Below, piece by piece: positions 24,451-35,564 of a stretch of DNA of 64,000 bases. The notes under the pieces were generated by a model. It had not been told where the DNA came from. It ran no database searches and saw only the letters and a program-made list of their open reading frames with translations. Each line of letters begins with the position of its first letter. Within the stretch, counting starts at the first letter, position 1. The stretch is from Coprinus comatus (lineage: Eukaryota > Basidiomycota > Agaricomycetes > Agaricales > Agaricaceae). The DNA is taken from the NCBI GenBank assembly GCA_034638255.1, contig JAWPGT010000038.1, positions 62,001 through 126,000 of the forward strand. Reading direction: 5' to 3'. The position numbers were made by a program, and so were the translations under genes.

Positions 24451-25145
24451 AAGAGATAATTACTTTTTTCCTTACTGTTGTTACGGTATTAGATATATTT
24501 TCACTTATGTACTACGCGATGTTTTTTTACGTGTACTCTCTTATTACACCATATGTTGTAATCGTTGTATCCTAAAGAGCTTTTATTTTTCTTGGGGGTG
24601 GAGTAATTGAGTGTAAGCAATATAGCAATGAGATATTGTTGATAGCTGAGATTACTATACATAAAACTCCGATAAATTATACCTGGGAGGCGTCATGTAT
24701 TTTACATCAATTCGACGATGTATGTAACACCGGCCACCTAGTCACCAACTGTTTTCTTACTTTTTTTTACAGTATCAGAGGAACGTGGATAGTTAACTAT
24801 GTATATATAGTTATTTCTTCCTCGTCTCTGTTCTTTTTCTCCAGTGCCCGGCCTATAAGACTTTTTTTACTCCACTCTTTCATCATATAAACATTTTCGT
24901 GTATGCTTAGTTTTGTTATTTATCCACCATTATCTACATGTCACCATCAACATTTATTGCCTTACATTGAAATGATAAATACGCAATAATTAGAATCGCC
25001 GTTACTTGTTCTATATACATATGGCCCATCTTTCTTCCCGCCACCCGGGGATCACCATCTAACTCTATAAAAACACAAAACACATCCCTAATTCTGATTG
25101 TACCAATCATTGACTACACGGCTGGAATATCGATTATGTATCAAG
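24451..25145. other. 3' region of FAB1 and upstream of an orphan ORF
   Basis: T-rich DNA without a supported gene. A TATA-like CTATAAAAAC occurs at about 25063-25072, roughly 75 bases before the ATG at 25146. Confidence 0.4.
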
Positions 25146-25454
25146 ATGTTTCCGGCGTCCAGTGGTAGTGATGTCCGCATTTTCAACGATGGTGAAATTA
25201 TGATATATCAAAGTTTTCTACTTCGACTGACAATGGGAGTATTAATGGATTTTGAGGTATCAGATAACTTGAAACCCATTAAAATATCTTCCCATTTCAC
25301 TACGTCATGCACATCCAGAAGAAAAATAAGTAAAAAATGTCATGATTTACAAGGAGCCTCAGTAGAGAAAGAGTGTGAACTCGAAGAAGGAATCATCCTC
25401 CAAAGGATGGAAGTTGAGTTAGTTGACCCCTCATCAACGCATCACGGTCGGTAG
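25146..25454 (+). CDS. orphan small ORF, 102 residues, unrecognised
   Basis: Single-exon frame starting MFPASSGSDVRIFNDGEIM and ending DPSSTHHGR. The second half is rich in Lys, Glu and Cys; there is no signal peptide or membrane segment. The main support is a TATA-like CTATAAAAAC about 75 bases upstream. I do not recognise the family, and an accidental frame is quite possible. Confidence 0.25.
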   Translation: MFPASSGSDVRIFNDGEIMIYQSFLLRLTMGVLMDFEVSDNLKPIKISSHFTTSCTSRRKISKKCHDLQGASVEKECELEEGIILQRMEVELVDPSSTHHGR

Positions 25455-26188
25455 TATGCTGGAATCATCCTGAAACACTTTTCATTCGGATGTCCCTTGG
25501 CGCCGGTAGTAGGCACTAGCCTGTACAAGAGCTATCTTCATCATATTCTTCCTAGTTGAGGTTAGAATTTTATTGTGGATAGATCTCTGATACAATGATG
25601 ACGTATGCAAGAATCATAATTTTCAATATATCTGATACCCAAATGAATGTGCTAGAGAGTGTTATGCACTTACTTTTGATTCAATTTCTTGCATCGTGAC
25701 ATTGATCATTTCCTCCTATTGCATCGAATATACATATTCAGACGTCAAGAGTTTCCTCAAAAGTTGAGTCCAATCGTGTTAGTACCAATAATATGCTGCT
25801 TGATGCTACGGCAAAATGGGAAATCTGGGATCAGTAAATCTCATCATCATTTCAATTTTATTACTTTTTTCAAAACGCCGAATGATTTGGAAGTGTTCTT
25901 ACTGGCCAATTATACTTCAGCGATCACTGAGGAGTATTTAACGGTAACTCCATTAATTCGGTCAACACTACACCATCCCCAGACACTCCTTACTTATCAC
26001 AATAGACTTCATGAAATGGAGCAACAACTTGCACAGTTATTTGTCCTTCGTATTGAAAGGTCACGGCATGTTAATGTACGTCTCTTCTTTGTCCTGCCCT
26101 TATGTATTACCAGAATGACCGTAGTGAATCACTCATTCCCCCCTTTACACTAGTATGGTAATTGTGCGTTGTTAATATTACCACTATA
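25455..26188. other. intergenic between orphan ORF and DUF6533 copy B
   Basis: Contains an open frame (25689-26153, plus strand) with no recognised motif and no clean start, which I leave unannotated. The last about 130 bases are homologous to the inverted flank at 9782-9895 next to the other DUF6533 copy. Confidence 0.35.
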
Positions 26189-27671
26189 ATGGATTCAGAC
26201 ATACAGATCCTTTCTCATTTACCATTGAAGTTGCTGGCCTGACGATTATGGTGAGCTTTTATCATTGTTTGAAAAACAGATAGCATGCTAATGAACGCAA
26301 AGGTGCTGGACTGGTTTTTAACTTTAGAAATGGAAGTCTCATTCATTTGGGCATCAAAATGGAATTTAATGAAGGTACTATACCTTCTCGCACGGTACCT
26401 ACCTTTTGTTGACGTGACCCTTGTATTATACCGTAAGTTTTGGACTCATTTGCTACAATGACCTCTCAACTCTCAATTTAGACCAATTTGGATATGCACT
26501 TTCTTACTTAACATGTAAAACCACATACGAATGTGCTGCTTGTGAGTGTTATTCAATCTTGATTTAAAATCAATGATTTGGTTTATAGCATATGTCGTGG
26601 CTATATTAGGGATGTTCAGCATTGGGATACATGCCTCCGAAAGTGAGCATTGTATTCTTGGAGTTATTGCTTAGCAAACGCTGACCTGCTTGAAAACCTC
26701 CTTGATACTGATAGTGATTTTAACTCTTCGAACTTGGGTAGTTTTGGGAAAAAGTCGTAAATTGGCATATGGGTTGATTGCAGGAATTTTTTGCACCCTG
26801 TTAGCGATGCTGATCGATGTCGGACTTTACTTGAACATGGCAGAACGTATGTGCATTTTATTATTATATCTTCAAAAAAAAAACTGATGAAGGTAACATA
26901 TGATTGACAGACCAGACCTCGGGTCCTGTCCCTAACTTAGTAGGATGTGTTGTATTAGATACTAAGCGCACACTTTCTGTCGCCTACATTTTGCTCATGT
27001 TGTATGATTTGGGTATGTTTATTTCTTGTTTAACCAAGTAGAAGCTAATAGCCTGTACTTATAGCTCTCTTGGTGGTTATGCTTGTTACACGAAAAGTTC
27101 GCGCATGTTAGTAACAACCCTCAACAGTTCTAGAAGGATAAACTAACAGCAATTCCCTTTCAGCGGCACTAAGTGCGGGTTCTAGCCTTGCTATAATCGT
27201 ATATCGTGATGGTAAGCTTTACCCTCATATTTCGAGATGCTCATAATGGACACATTTATCTGACAGGTGTAATTTATTACATATACCTCTTCGGCAAGTA
27301 ACCTGGAAGGGAGGCGTCTAAAGATAACGGTTTTGGCTGAATGTTTCGGACTAGGTTTATGCCTTATGAATGTCATCATCATTCTAAAACTACCAGTGAG
27401 TCCCATATTTCTCTATCCATAATTCTGGCAATTATATCCTTTTACTGACTTAAATTTAGCCAGATTATGTCAATCTTCTACTTATGTACACTTCAATCCC
27501 TTCTACCAACTGACACTGTGCTAATGAATGGCACTCTCTTCATTTAACAGGGTTGAACGAGTGACGCACTCTGTCTTGGCGTGTAGAGTAGTACTGCATA
27601 TTCGACAGCAAGCGAGAGACGATCGAGAGAAGGAGAGCAAGGATGTCGTGCCCTTGGTTACGGTTCACTGA
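26189..27671 (+). CDS. DUF6533-type multi-pass membrane protein, copy B (first exon frameshifted)
   Basis: Starts at ATG 26189 and ends at TGA 27669-27671. The spliced protein carries a DUF6533-type block (VLDWFLTLEMEVSFIWASKW, NLMKVLYLLARYLP), then hydrophobic segments including LKTSLILIVILTLRTWVVLG and YGLIAGIFCTLLAMLIDVGL, TSGPVPNLVGCVVLD, YRDGVIYYIYLFG, and a tail VERVTHSVLACRVVLHIRQQ. The order matches a seven-helix-like fungal membrane protein of unknown function. Exon 1 (MDSDIQILSHL...) is one base out of frame with the downstream TIM|VLDWF exon, so either the first exon is broken or translation starts at the ATG at 26248. One intron (27294-27354) uses a GC-AG boundary. It is the inverted paralogue of 8247-9721. 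Confidence 0.6.
27294..27354 (+). other. GC-AG intron in DUF6533 copy B
   Basis: The donor GCAAGT follows CTCTTCG and the acceptor is CTAG. Splicing joins YYIYLFG to LCLMNVIIILKLP in frame, whereas reading through meets TAA two codons later. The same donor is used at the equivalent place in copy A. Confidence 0.65.
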
Positions 27672-28189
27672 TTTGCGGTAGAGCCCATTTCTGTTGTATA
27701 GTATCAAATAGACCGTTTGTAATAGGGACGCTGTTTTTTTCGGAATGATCGACTTGAATGGATTTTCCTCTAATTCAAGTTTCAAAGGGGTCAAGATAAC
27801 AAAAAATAACGAGGCCTTTCAGAACATAAGTCTGTCTCTGAGTAACTGCTTAATGTCGACTCAGAAATATTAGTAAATTGGGTGGTTCATTTCTAACTTT
27901 ACAATGGTTTGAACTCGTCGTCAGCGGAAGAACAGCGCTCAAGTTTGAAATCGGGCACTGGCGTAGAGTCACGACATCGGTCGAAATGAGTCTTAGGATG
28001 ATAGGTGCTATATTACCTTGTATTATAGACGAAGTACAGAAAATAGAATATCACAATGGCGGAACTTGAAGTCAAGATCAGATGCCATCATCAGTTTGTG
28101 CATGCTTATATCCAAGGCTAATAGAGCTACTAACCTCTGCCTCGCAACTCTATCCACGTTTTCCCCTTAGCTTTGACTATTAGCTCATA
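27672..28189. other. intergenic upstream of DIM1, no gene seen
   Basis: About 520 bases between the DUF6533 copy B stop and the DIM1 start. The short plus-strand frame at 27878-28069 has no support. Confidence 0.4.
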
Positions 28190-28927
28190 ATGTCTTATTT
28201 CCTACCGCATCTCCCTTCAGGCTGGCACGTCGACGAGGCTATTAAGTCTGAAGAAGACCGAGTAGTTGTCCTTCGATTTGGACATGATTGGGACAGTCAA
28301 TGTATGACGATGGATGAAACATTGTATGCGGTTGCGGAGAAGGTACAGAACTTTGCTGTAATTTACTTGGTGGACATCACAGAGGTTCCGGACTTCAATA
28401 AAGTATGTAACTCTGTTGTGACTTGAGACTTGTAACCACGAACTGACGAAATCGCTTTGGGGCAGATGTACGAGTTGTATGATCCTTGCACTGTCATGTT
28501 CTTCTATAGGTCAGTTGCTCTCATTACATGATTCTGATGTGACTCACAATGGCTGGGCCTTCGCTTTGTAGAAATAAGCACATTATGATTGATTTGGGAA
28601 CGGGAAACAATAATAAAATGTACGTCCACCGTTTCATCACAAGCTGTCAAATGTCTCATTCTCCACGATAAATTAAGAAACTGGGCCATGGATAACAAGC
28701 AAGAGGTACGTGCTGAGTGTGTGCTTAAAGTATCGTTTAACTAATATTCACAATTCAGATGATTGATATAATTGAGACTGTCTATCGTGGAGCATCAAAA
28801 GGAAGAGGTCTCGTCGTTTCTCCCAAAGGTCTGTTCTTTTCATTTTAATCGAAGGCACGATTTATGACGAATGGTTTCAGATTATTCTACAAGTATCGTT
28901 ACTAATTCAAGATTCCCACTTCCGTGA
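28190..28927 (+). CDS. DIB1: DIM1/DIB1 (TXNL4A), thioredoxin-fold U5 snRNP protein
   Basis: Begins MSYFLPHLPSGWHVDEAIKS and runs through short exons: VLRFGHDWDSQCMTMDETLY (the degenerate CxxC-like site DWDSQC of this family), VYLVDITEVPDFN-like strand, MYELYDPCTVMFFYRNKHIM, IDLGTGNNNKINWAMDNKQE, and a final YRGASKGRGLVVSPKDYST. The family is about 142 residues, essential and extremely conserved; it sits in the U5 snRNP and U4/U6.U5 tri-snRNP during pre-mRNA splicing. The universal ending is DYSTKYRY. Here the last exon reads ACAAGTATCGTTACTAA, one A short, so the literal frame continues as SIVTNSRFPLP to a TGA at 28925-28927. With one more A the stop would be the TAA at 28903-28905. An assembly error is the simpler reading. 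Confidence 0.9.
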
Positions 28928-30055
28928 AGGGCTGGGAAGCTTCATGTCTTGTTGGTGCATTTGAAATTTGGGAGTGTGTTGGTTACTGTTGTGAGTATTA
29001 ATGATGTACCTTTCTTGTAGAATGATTGATATTCCTTGTTCATTGACGTTGGACGACCTATACATGCTCAGTATATATGATTTATACAAACCAGGTATTG
29101 AGCGATTCCGTGTAAAATTCTCGACTACCTTACTTTCTACGGAACAAATGGTCTTCCAAATTTCGAAATCGCAAGGTGTACACTCATTATATTCTACTCC
29201 TGCTGATCATGATCCCAAGTTTGACTTGTTTTGCATCTCCTTTCAATGTGATTTGTACTTGAAGTGTATAGTGGTAGAACTGATAGTCTTACATGCAGTA
29301 AATCAGTTTCAGTCGAGTAAGGTCGAGTCGAGCATGTGGCAAGTGTTCAATTGCACTGACGTCACATTTATTCTGGGCGGTGGCCTTGGCGGGGCACTCG
29401 GACGGTAAGTCGACCTTATGAGAAAGTAAGGAAGAGGACTGGGGAAACCTTGATCCAAGGTCAATTAGGGCCAAGAGAGGGTGTTATTCTTGTGACGCAC
29501 CGTTGCGATTTTGTTGTGTTGAAAACATAAAAACCATCAGAAGTTTGAAGTTGAAACCCCATTCAAGCTCAAAAAGAAACCCGTTTCGGACTCTAGAAGG
29601 TTTCTTTTTTTATGAGTGGAATGTACTGGAGGTGGTAAGGTAAGTTGTTGATTTTGGTAGTAATGCTCTAATTGAAAAGTGACGAGATGAGATGTTTTCA
29701 TGGTACATATAACTTTTATTTACATCCAAAGACTTGAAGGTTTAGCGGATAATTATCTCGTTTTGGGCTAGATGATCGAGAAGAAGATACACAGCAGCTG
29801 AAATACAATGTAACTGGGAAGGTATCTGAGTATCTAAGACTTTACAATTGGTGCTGGAATATATTAAGATAAAGACGGGCTGAACAAGGTTCAATCACAC
29901 AAAAGAAAATATTTTAATATATGGGTTTCCTTCCTAAGTTCTTAATCTCTTTGCTAGCTCCAGAACATGGGCGTAGGATCGAATATTCTAAGATGAAGAA
30001 GTTTTTTTTTTGTAACGTCAAAACCCTCACAATAGTACAAGAATTACATTGTTGT
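28928..30055. other. intergenic, no gene seen
   Basis: Over 1.1 kb between the convergent DIM1 and dioxygenase genes. A 135-codon frame at 29001-29408 lacks recognisable motifs and ends at a possible splice donor without a matching exon, so I do not call it. There is a T-run near 30002-30010. Confidence 0.4.
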
Positions 30056-30764
30056 TCAATTTAATACCTTCCTAAACATGAGATCACTTCTAAGAGCATA
30101 TTTCATCCCCTTTACAACGTCCTCTCCACTATGTATCAAATTCCTTTGTTGAAAAATTAACACCCGACCAAGTTTAGGTTCGACATCATAATATTCCTTT
30201 CCATCCGAAGACAAAAACCGGGTTGCACCTCCTTCAAACTCGCCCTCAGTTCCTAAATAAAACTGTACAGTGACAAAGGAATGGCGACCATCTGGAAGTT
30301 GAAGACGACCATCACAGTGACTACGGAAATAATTTCCTGGTCCATAACGGAGGAATGATAGGCGTTCATTCAAACTGTAAAAACGATCTCATAAGTATAT
30401 CCAGTGGTGGCGTTCATAAAAGTTGAAATGTGACATACCCAACTAATTTATATGTTGGATTGAGGCCACGACCGAGGATAGAAGGAGTAAATCCTTCATC
30501 TGGTTTAAGTTCTGTGATATCTTGTAAATGTGGGAGAAGCTTCTCGAAAAGTTTTGTAGCAGTGGTAGAATCGAAGCGTAGAATCCGTTCGCTATTTCGG
30601 TAATCGGTATTAACGTAATTCTCTGTTGGACCTAAGCCATAATGGACTGCGGCTTGGATCCATTCTGAATCGGATTCAGCAAGTGAGATGAGTTCTTGAC
30701 ATTCTTGAGGAGTGAAGAAGTCATCGATGATTTTGTAGTATGAATCCTTGTATTCGGATATCAT
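30056..30764 (-). CDS. prolyl-4-hydroxylase-like 2-oxoglutarate/Fe(II) dioxygenase, copy 1
   Basis: Two exons on the minus strand, ATG 30764 to stop 30056, one intron of about 64 bases; about 214 residues. N-terminal half: SYYKIIDDFFTPQECQELIS, then YGLGPTENYVNTDYRNSERI. C-terminal half is the dioxygenase core: LSFLRYGPGNYFRSHCDGRL (iron-binding HxD in HCD), FVTVQFYLG, EFEGGATRFLSSDG, GRVLIFQQRNLIHSGEDVVK (second iron His in HSGE), and KYALRSDLMF with the Arg expected to bind 2-oxoglutarate. No signal peptide, so it is likely cytosolic or nuclear, unlike collagen prolyl hydroxylases of the ER. Substrate unknown. It is about 70 percent similar by eye to the neighbour at 31507-32206. Confidence 0.85.
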
Positions 30765-31506
30765 TGTTGTGGGTAAAAGTTAAGAGCGTTGAATAAACTG
30801 GATCAGTGCCCGTATGGTTTTAAAAGAGTTGGGGGCTGTGTATGATGATGATGGACACGCTGTACTAAGGCCATTAGTTGCTGCGTATATGTGTACCTGA
30901 GAGTACTAGATCTAACTTAGCAGTGTCCAGAACGAGAACCATATATATATGTATCTTTTTTTCTCTGGGTGCTTTAATTGGATTAAGCTAGTAGTTTCTT
31001 CAATCGGCGTCGTGCAGAGCCAGTGCTTGAAGGTTTTATGATTCCATGATCATTTAAGATCCAAGGTTCTTTTTGGCTCGTGGGACCATGAGTCATACAT
31101 AGCCTCTGATATATATGCTTATGAGATCGACTCTGTGGTAGTATATCTATATGTATTTGCAAGCAACGAGTCACACACAGTGCTATATTTGGGTCACGAC
31201 TGGATGACGTCATGGTTACTCTACCAGCTGTGCAAGATGTCTGACATAACATAAATGGAGATATGTACTGTGCGCCGTGTGAGGCCTTTATTAGTTTGGG
31301 CTGCTTTAGGGTATATGCGGTGTGCTGTGCATTGCTTCTCTTGCTATAAGAAACAACGAGGCAACTTCGGAATTGAGCAGGAAATGAGATTGAATGATGC
31401 GCCCAATACAGGCCAAGTCATATATACAAATTCAATACAAATTGGACTATATGTCGAATACAACACACCAAAATCAATAACGATTATCAGAATGCGATAA
31501 CCATCA
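30765..31506. other. intergenic between the two dioxygenase genes
   Basis: Holds the promoter of copy 1; a TTTTAAAACC about 55 bases upstream of its ATG may act as a TATA element. Two weak frames (30983-31252 minus, 31255-31500 plus) have no motif. Confidence 0.4.
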
Positions 31507-32206
31507 TTATACTTCGAGAAACATCAAATCACTCCTCAAAGCATATTTCATTCCCTTTACAACATCTTCGCCACTATGCCACAAATTTCTCTGTTGGAAT
31601 ATGAGAACTCGGCCAAGTTTAGGCTCAACATCATAATAGTTCTTCTCATCGGATGACCAAAAGCGGGTTGAACCACCTTCGATATCATCTTCCCCAAGAT
31701 AGATCTGTACCGTGATCAACGCACAACGCCCATCGGGGAGCTCTAGAGGCCCATCACAATGTTTACGGAAGTATGTCCCGGGCTCGTATCGGAGGTACGA
31801 AAGCCGTTCATTGAGGCTGGGCAACGGAGGTTCGGGAATTAAACAATTACAATCATTATTGTGATCAAGAAATAACATACCCAACAAGTTTGAATTGCTT
31901 TTTGTTGTTGTGGCCAACAATAGAGGGTGTAAATCCCTGATTTGGTTTGAGATCCTGGATATCCTGGATGTGTGGTAGAAGTTTCTCGAACAGCCAAGTA
32001 GCTGTTGTAGTGTCGAAACGCAGAATCCGTTGGTTATTGCGGTAATTGGGGTCAACATAATTGTCTTTTGGCCCCAATCCATAGTTCACAACAGCTTGAA
32101 TCCATTCTGCGTCTGTTTCAGCGAGTGCGATGAGATCTTTGCATTGCTGTAGTGTGAACAAATTGTCGATAATCTTGTAGTAGGATCCGTGGTGTTCTGG
32201 TAACAT
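31507..32206 (-). CDS. prolyl-4-hydroxylase-like 2-oxoglutarate/Fe(II) dioxygenase, copy 2
   Basis: Tandem paralogue of 30056-30764 with the same two-exon structure and intron position (after KLVG). Start MLPEHHGSYYKIIDNLF at 32206 by analogy to copy 1 (an upstream in-frame ATG at 32296 lacks homology). Core motifs: LSYLRYEPGTYFRKHCDGPL, ITVQIYLG, EGGSTRFWSSDEKNYYD, GRVLIFQQRNLWHSGEDVVK, KYALRSDLMF. The HxD...H iron triad and the 2-oxoglutarate Arg are all present, so both copies should be active. It is divergently transcribed from the nucleotidyltransferase-like gene, with only 118 bases between the starts. Confidence 0.85.
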
Positions 32207-32324
32207 AATGATATTTGTGGGATAAAGGCTGTGTGTTGATGTGATGGTATACCACAAATGGCAGGCTCGTTTAAAAACCCTTATTCTCCTCTCCACATCT
32301 GTAACTTATGACATTGTCCTTACA

Positions 32325-34662
32325 ATGGACTTAGTACCCCCACGCAACAACCAGGAGCTCACACGAGAGAGACTGCAACATGTACTTGAATATTTTTCTA
32401 CTCTCCTTCCTCAACACTTCCCACAACCGATACAGCTCGTTGTTCATGGGGGAGCATGTATGCTTCTACATCGCGGACTCTACGAACTAATGGAGGCTCA
32501 AGCACAAGTGATGCCAGGAACGCCTATCAGAAGGACGACTCGAGATGTGGACTTTATCCAGAGAAGCTTTGTTGAGGAATGGACCAAAAAAGGAGTACTG
32601 GACGCTTCTGTCAAGCTGAATGCTTGTATACGTTACACCGCACTCAGATTTGGGTTGGGCGCTGACTGGATGAATAGTGATGCTGACGTCGCGTTACCTA
32701 TGGCGATTGAGTGCGTTCTTAACTCACAACCAAATCAACTAATTCTCATATTTAATCAAATTTATTTCCAGTCCACAAGGGAAACAATACGACCCAATCC
32801 ATGCCACTGCCATCCTCCTCAAAAATATTGACATTCACACATTATTCGTGTCTACAAATGGAATGCTCACTTTGGTTAGCGTTCCGCCCGCCTGGGCCGT
32901 CGCTTTAAAATTAGTGAGATACACTAAATGGGATCCAAATGATATCTGCCTTTTCCTCAAGTGAGTTTTCCCCTCGTTATCATGGCTCCAGACAGTTCTG
33001 TGTCGTGGAACTGTCTCTTCATACAAGCACATTGTCTACACGTGTTTTTGGTCCATACAGCATGTCTATTTTCGATTGGCTGGAAATGATTCGCTGTGAC
33101 TCAGGTCGAAATAAGCGCACAGGGGTAAATTCGGCCACACATAACAGTGTGTTTAAAGCACATTTCGCTCTGCTCCGAGTGATCGTGCTTGCAGCCTGTA
33201 TTTTTCTTTATTTCTTTCGTTTCAGCTGACAACTTTCCTTCCACTTTCTGTTTAATTTAGGTACGGAACATTTCTTTCAAATGTAGCATGGACGTCAGCG
33301 AAAGTAATCGAGGACTGGTTACTCAAGTATTGCTGGACAATGGGTTACGCGCATTATGACGCAAATCGTAAAGCCACGATGCATACAAGAATAATGCATG
33401 CCTTTGCTTTTGTCCATTCCTGGGAAATCCCTGAAAATGCTAAGATCTCACAAACTGGTCTCGGTCACAAGACTAAATACCACAGTACGGGTCTTGGGGA
33501 CCTCACTCAGGAACAAGCAATGGGAATTGAGGGTTTGGATAGAAATGCAGTCATTTGGGGTGGAGGTGATAGAAGTGGGTGGCAAGCTCAGTTTAACGGC
33601 CCTGATTGGACGAAGACGAGCCCGCCTATGAATCAGTATCCCAGTATGAGTTCTATGCCTCTGACCATCAGTCAACAATGCATGGGACCTATGCCTCCAA
33701 CGATGACGAGTCATGGTGGTTTACCACACTTGACAAATCAACATCCGGAAATACCTTCAAATATTTCTGTTTGGGAAACAATACAAGCACGAGATGAAGA
33801 AGAAAGAAAGGCTCAGAGTAGACATAGGATCCAAAACCGAGTACCGACACCAGGTCGAGAGGGGCATAGTTTGGGATTTATTCAGCGAAGGCAAACCTAT
33901 GTTCCCCCTGTAGATGAAGACCCTTCTCAATTCTATGAACACGAATACGATAATGAATGTCAAGAAAGAGAACCTCCTCCGATCATAGTTCCAAATTTTG
34001 TTGATTCGGTGCAGGCTTGGATTGCGAAAGACTTGAAGGATGCGAAAGATGCTAAAGATGCGGCTCGCGCACATGAGCATAGAGAGATGAGTGGTTCAGT
34101 TAGGAAGGCTCAGGAGAGAAGGGAAAACGAGAAACGTAGGGATACGGAGAGGGAAAGAGAAAGAGTGTGGAAAATGAGAAGCCGTGAAGATGATAGTGAT
34201 CGTTTTACTCTAATCAACTGGCCTAACCCTCTGTATACGGTTGACACGGAGGCTGGCAATAGTCCTTCATCCAACTGCCCTTCTAGTGGCGAGGAAGAGG
34301 CCTATAGAGCGGCGAGACAGCAATTGCATCAAACTAACGACAGATTTCAAACAAACCATCTACAATCGACATCATTTAATCCGGCTACTGCTCAACAACA
34401 CCGACGCATCCCGACGCAGATCTACAGCCAGAGTCAACAACAGATAACACCCCAGCAACAAGTTCAACAACCATACCAACACCAACAACCACCACCTACA
34501 CATACACGTATAACTCAACACCAACACCAACATCAACATCAACATCAACACCAACAACGTCCTCCACACCCATTTGATTGGAAGAATTCCCCTTTTGCTC
34601 AGCCAGGCTTTGGTATACAACATCCGTTTCCGGCTCTACACAATACAGGTATATCGCATTGA
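32325..34662 (+). CDS. nucleotidyltransferase-fold protein with Gln/His-rich C-terminal tail
   Basis: Three exons: 32325-32709, 32772-32960 and 33261-34662. The second intron, about 300 bases, is long for this genome. The first 280 residues contain a nucleotidyltransferase-like signature, IQLVVHGGACMLLHRGLYE, then RRTTRDVDFIQRSFVEEW: the glycine pair followed by Asp-x-Asp as in minimal NTases. Next come VSVPPAWAVALKLVRYTKWD and DICLFLKYGTF. The rest is low-complexity: a charged region (EEERKAQSRHRIQNR; DLKDAKDAKDAARAHE) and a Gln/His-rich tail with repeated HQ dipeptides. I know this arrangement only as a hypothetical fungal protein; substrate and function are unknown. The NTase call rests on motif pattern only. 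Confidence 0.6.
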
Positions 34663-35564
34663 TTCATTATATCTATACGTTCTCACATGTATACCCATTT
34701 ATTTATTATTATTCCCTTGTATCATTTCAAAAGGTGATAATTAGAAAACACCGTTCTATAGACCCACTTGAAGAACACTTGAATCTTTTATTATTTTCTT
34801 GTCTCAATGTTTTTTTTTGTTATCTGTCCCTTGTTTTGTTTTGTTTTTGTTTTTGTTTCACGACAAAAGTTTTTTTTTGCAGTTTATAAGTAATTCTCTT
34901 TCTTGTTGTATAGGATCGATATCAATAGTTATAACATAGGTTTATTTTAATAAATGTCTTACAATAGCTTCAGTGTGTCAACCAATGAGTCGTGACTGTA
35001 ACTTGAACATCATAAATTCTACTTACCATTGTTCAGTACTACGAGTTGTGATGCCATAGACAAGCTGATTTGATTCCATATTACCCAGCTATAGGCTTAT
35101 AGCCTATATGTGGTAAATTGCGATGCAATGGGAGTCTTGGTAATGAGACTCAAGACTCCCACGAGACTCTTCAAAAGAGCCTCTCGTCATGAAGACCCAT
35201 GAGCGTTGTGCTTTGAAACTTGCTGGGCCATTGCTGGTTGAGATTTTTGACGTGGTAGGTGTGAGTCAGCTCCAAATGTGCTTCGACTCTGCGTGAGGTA
35301 AAAGAAGAATAGACTATTAATAGATAATCATCACTGCAGTATCCCTCTCCTCTATAGCTGGTTCCTCAATTATAATTGCTGTCTAGGAACCAGTTCGATG
35401 CAAAATGCATAAAATAAAGCAACAGAAGACATTGAGACAAACGGGAAGGTTTTGACATTGTGTAGTGAAAAGGGAACGAGTGTGAAATTTCCTTTTTTGG
35501 TTTCCCGGTTTGCTCATGGCCCGAAATTTAACAAACCAATCTACGGCCACACATTGGGACTAAA
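34663..35564. other. intergenic with small hairpins, no gene seen
   Basis: About 900 bases. T-rich after the NTase stop. Contains a 10-bp-arm hairpin at 35130-35160 (GGGAGTCTTG / CAAGACTCCC) and a 7-bp-arm palindrome near 35091 (ATAGGCT / AGCCTAT). No coding signal. Confidence 0.4.

Noticed and set aside
25689..26153. 154-codon plus-strand ORF upstream of DUF6533 copy B
   Set aside because: No recognisable family, no promoter-like element, and its end overlaps the flank shared with copy A.
29001..29408. 135-codon plus-strand ORF between DIM1 and the dioxygenases
   Set aside because: No motif, no partner exon, composition like intergenic DNA.
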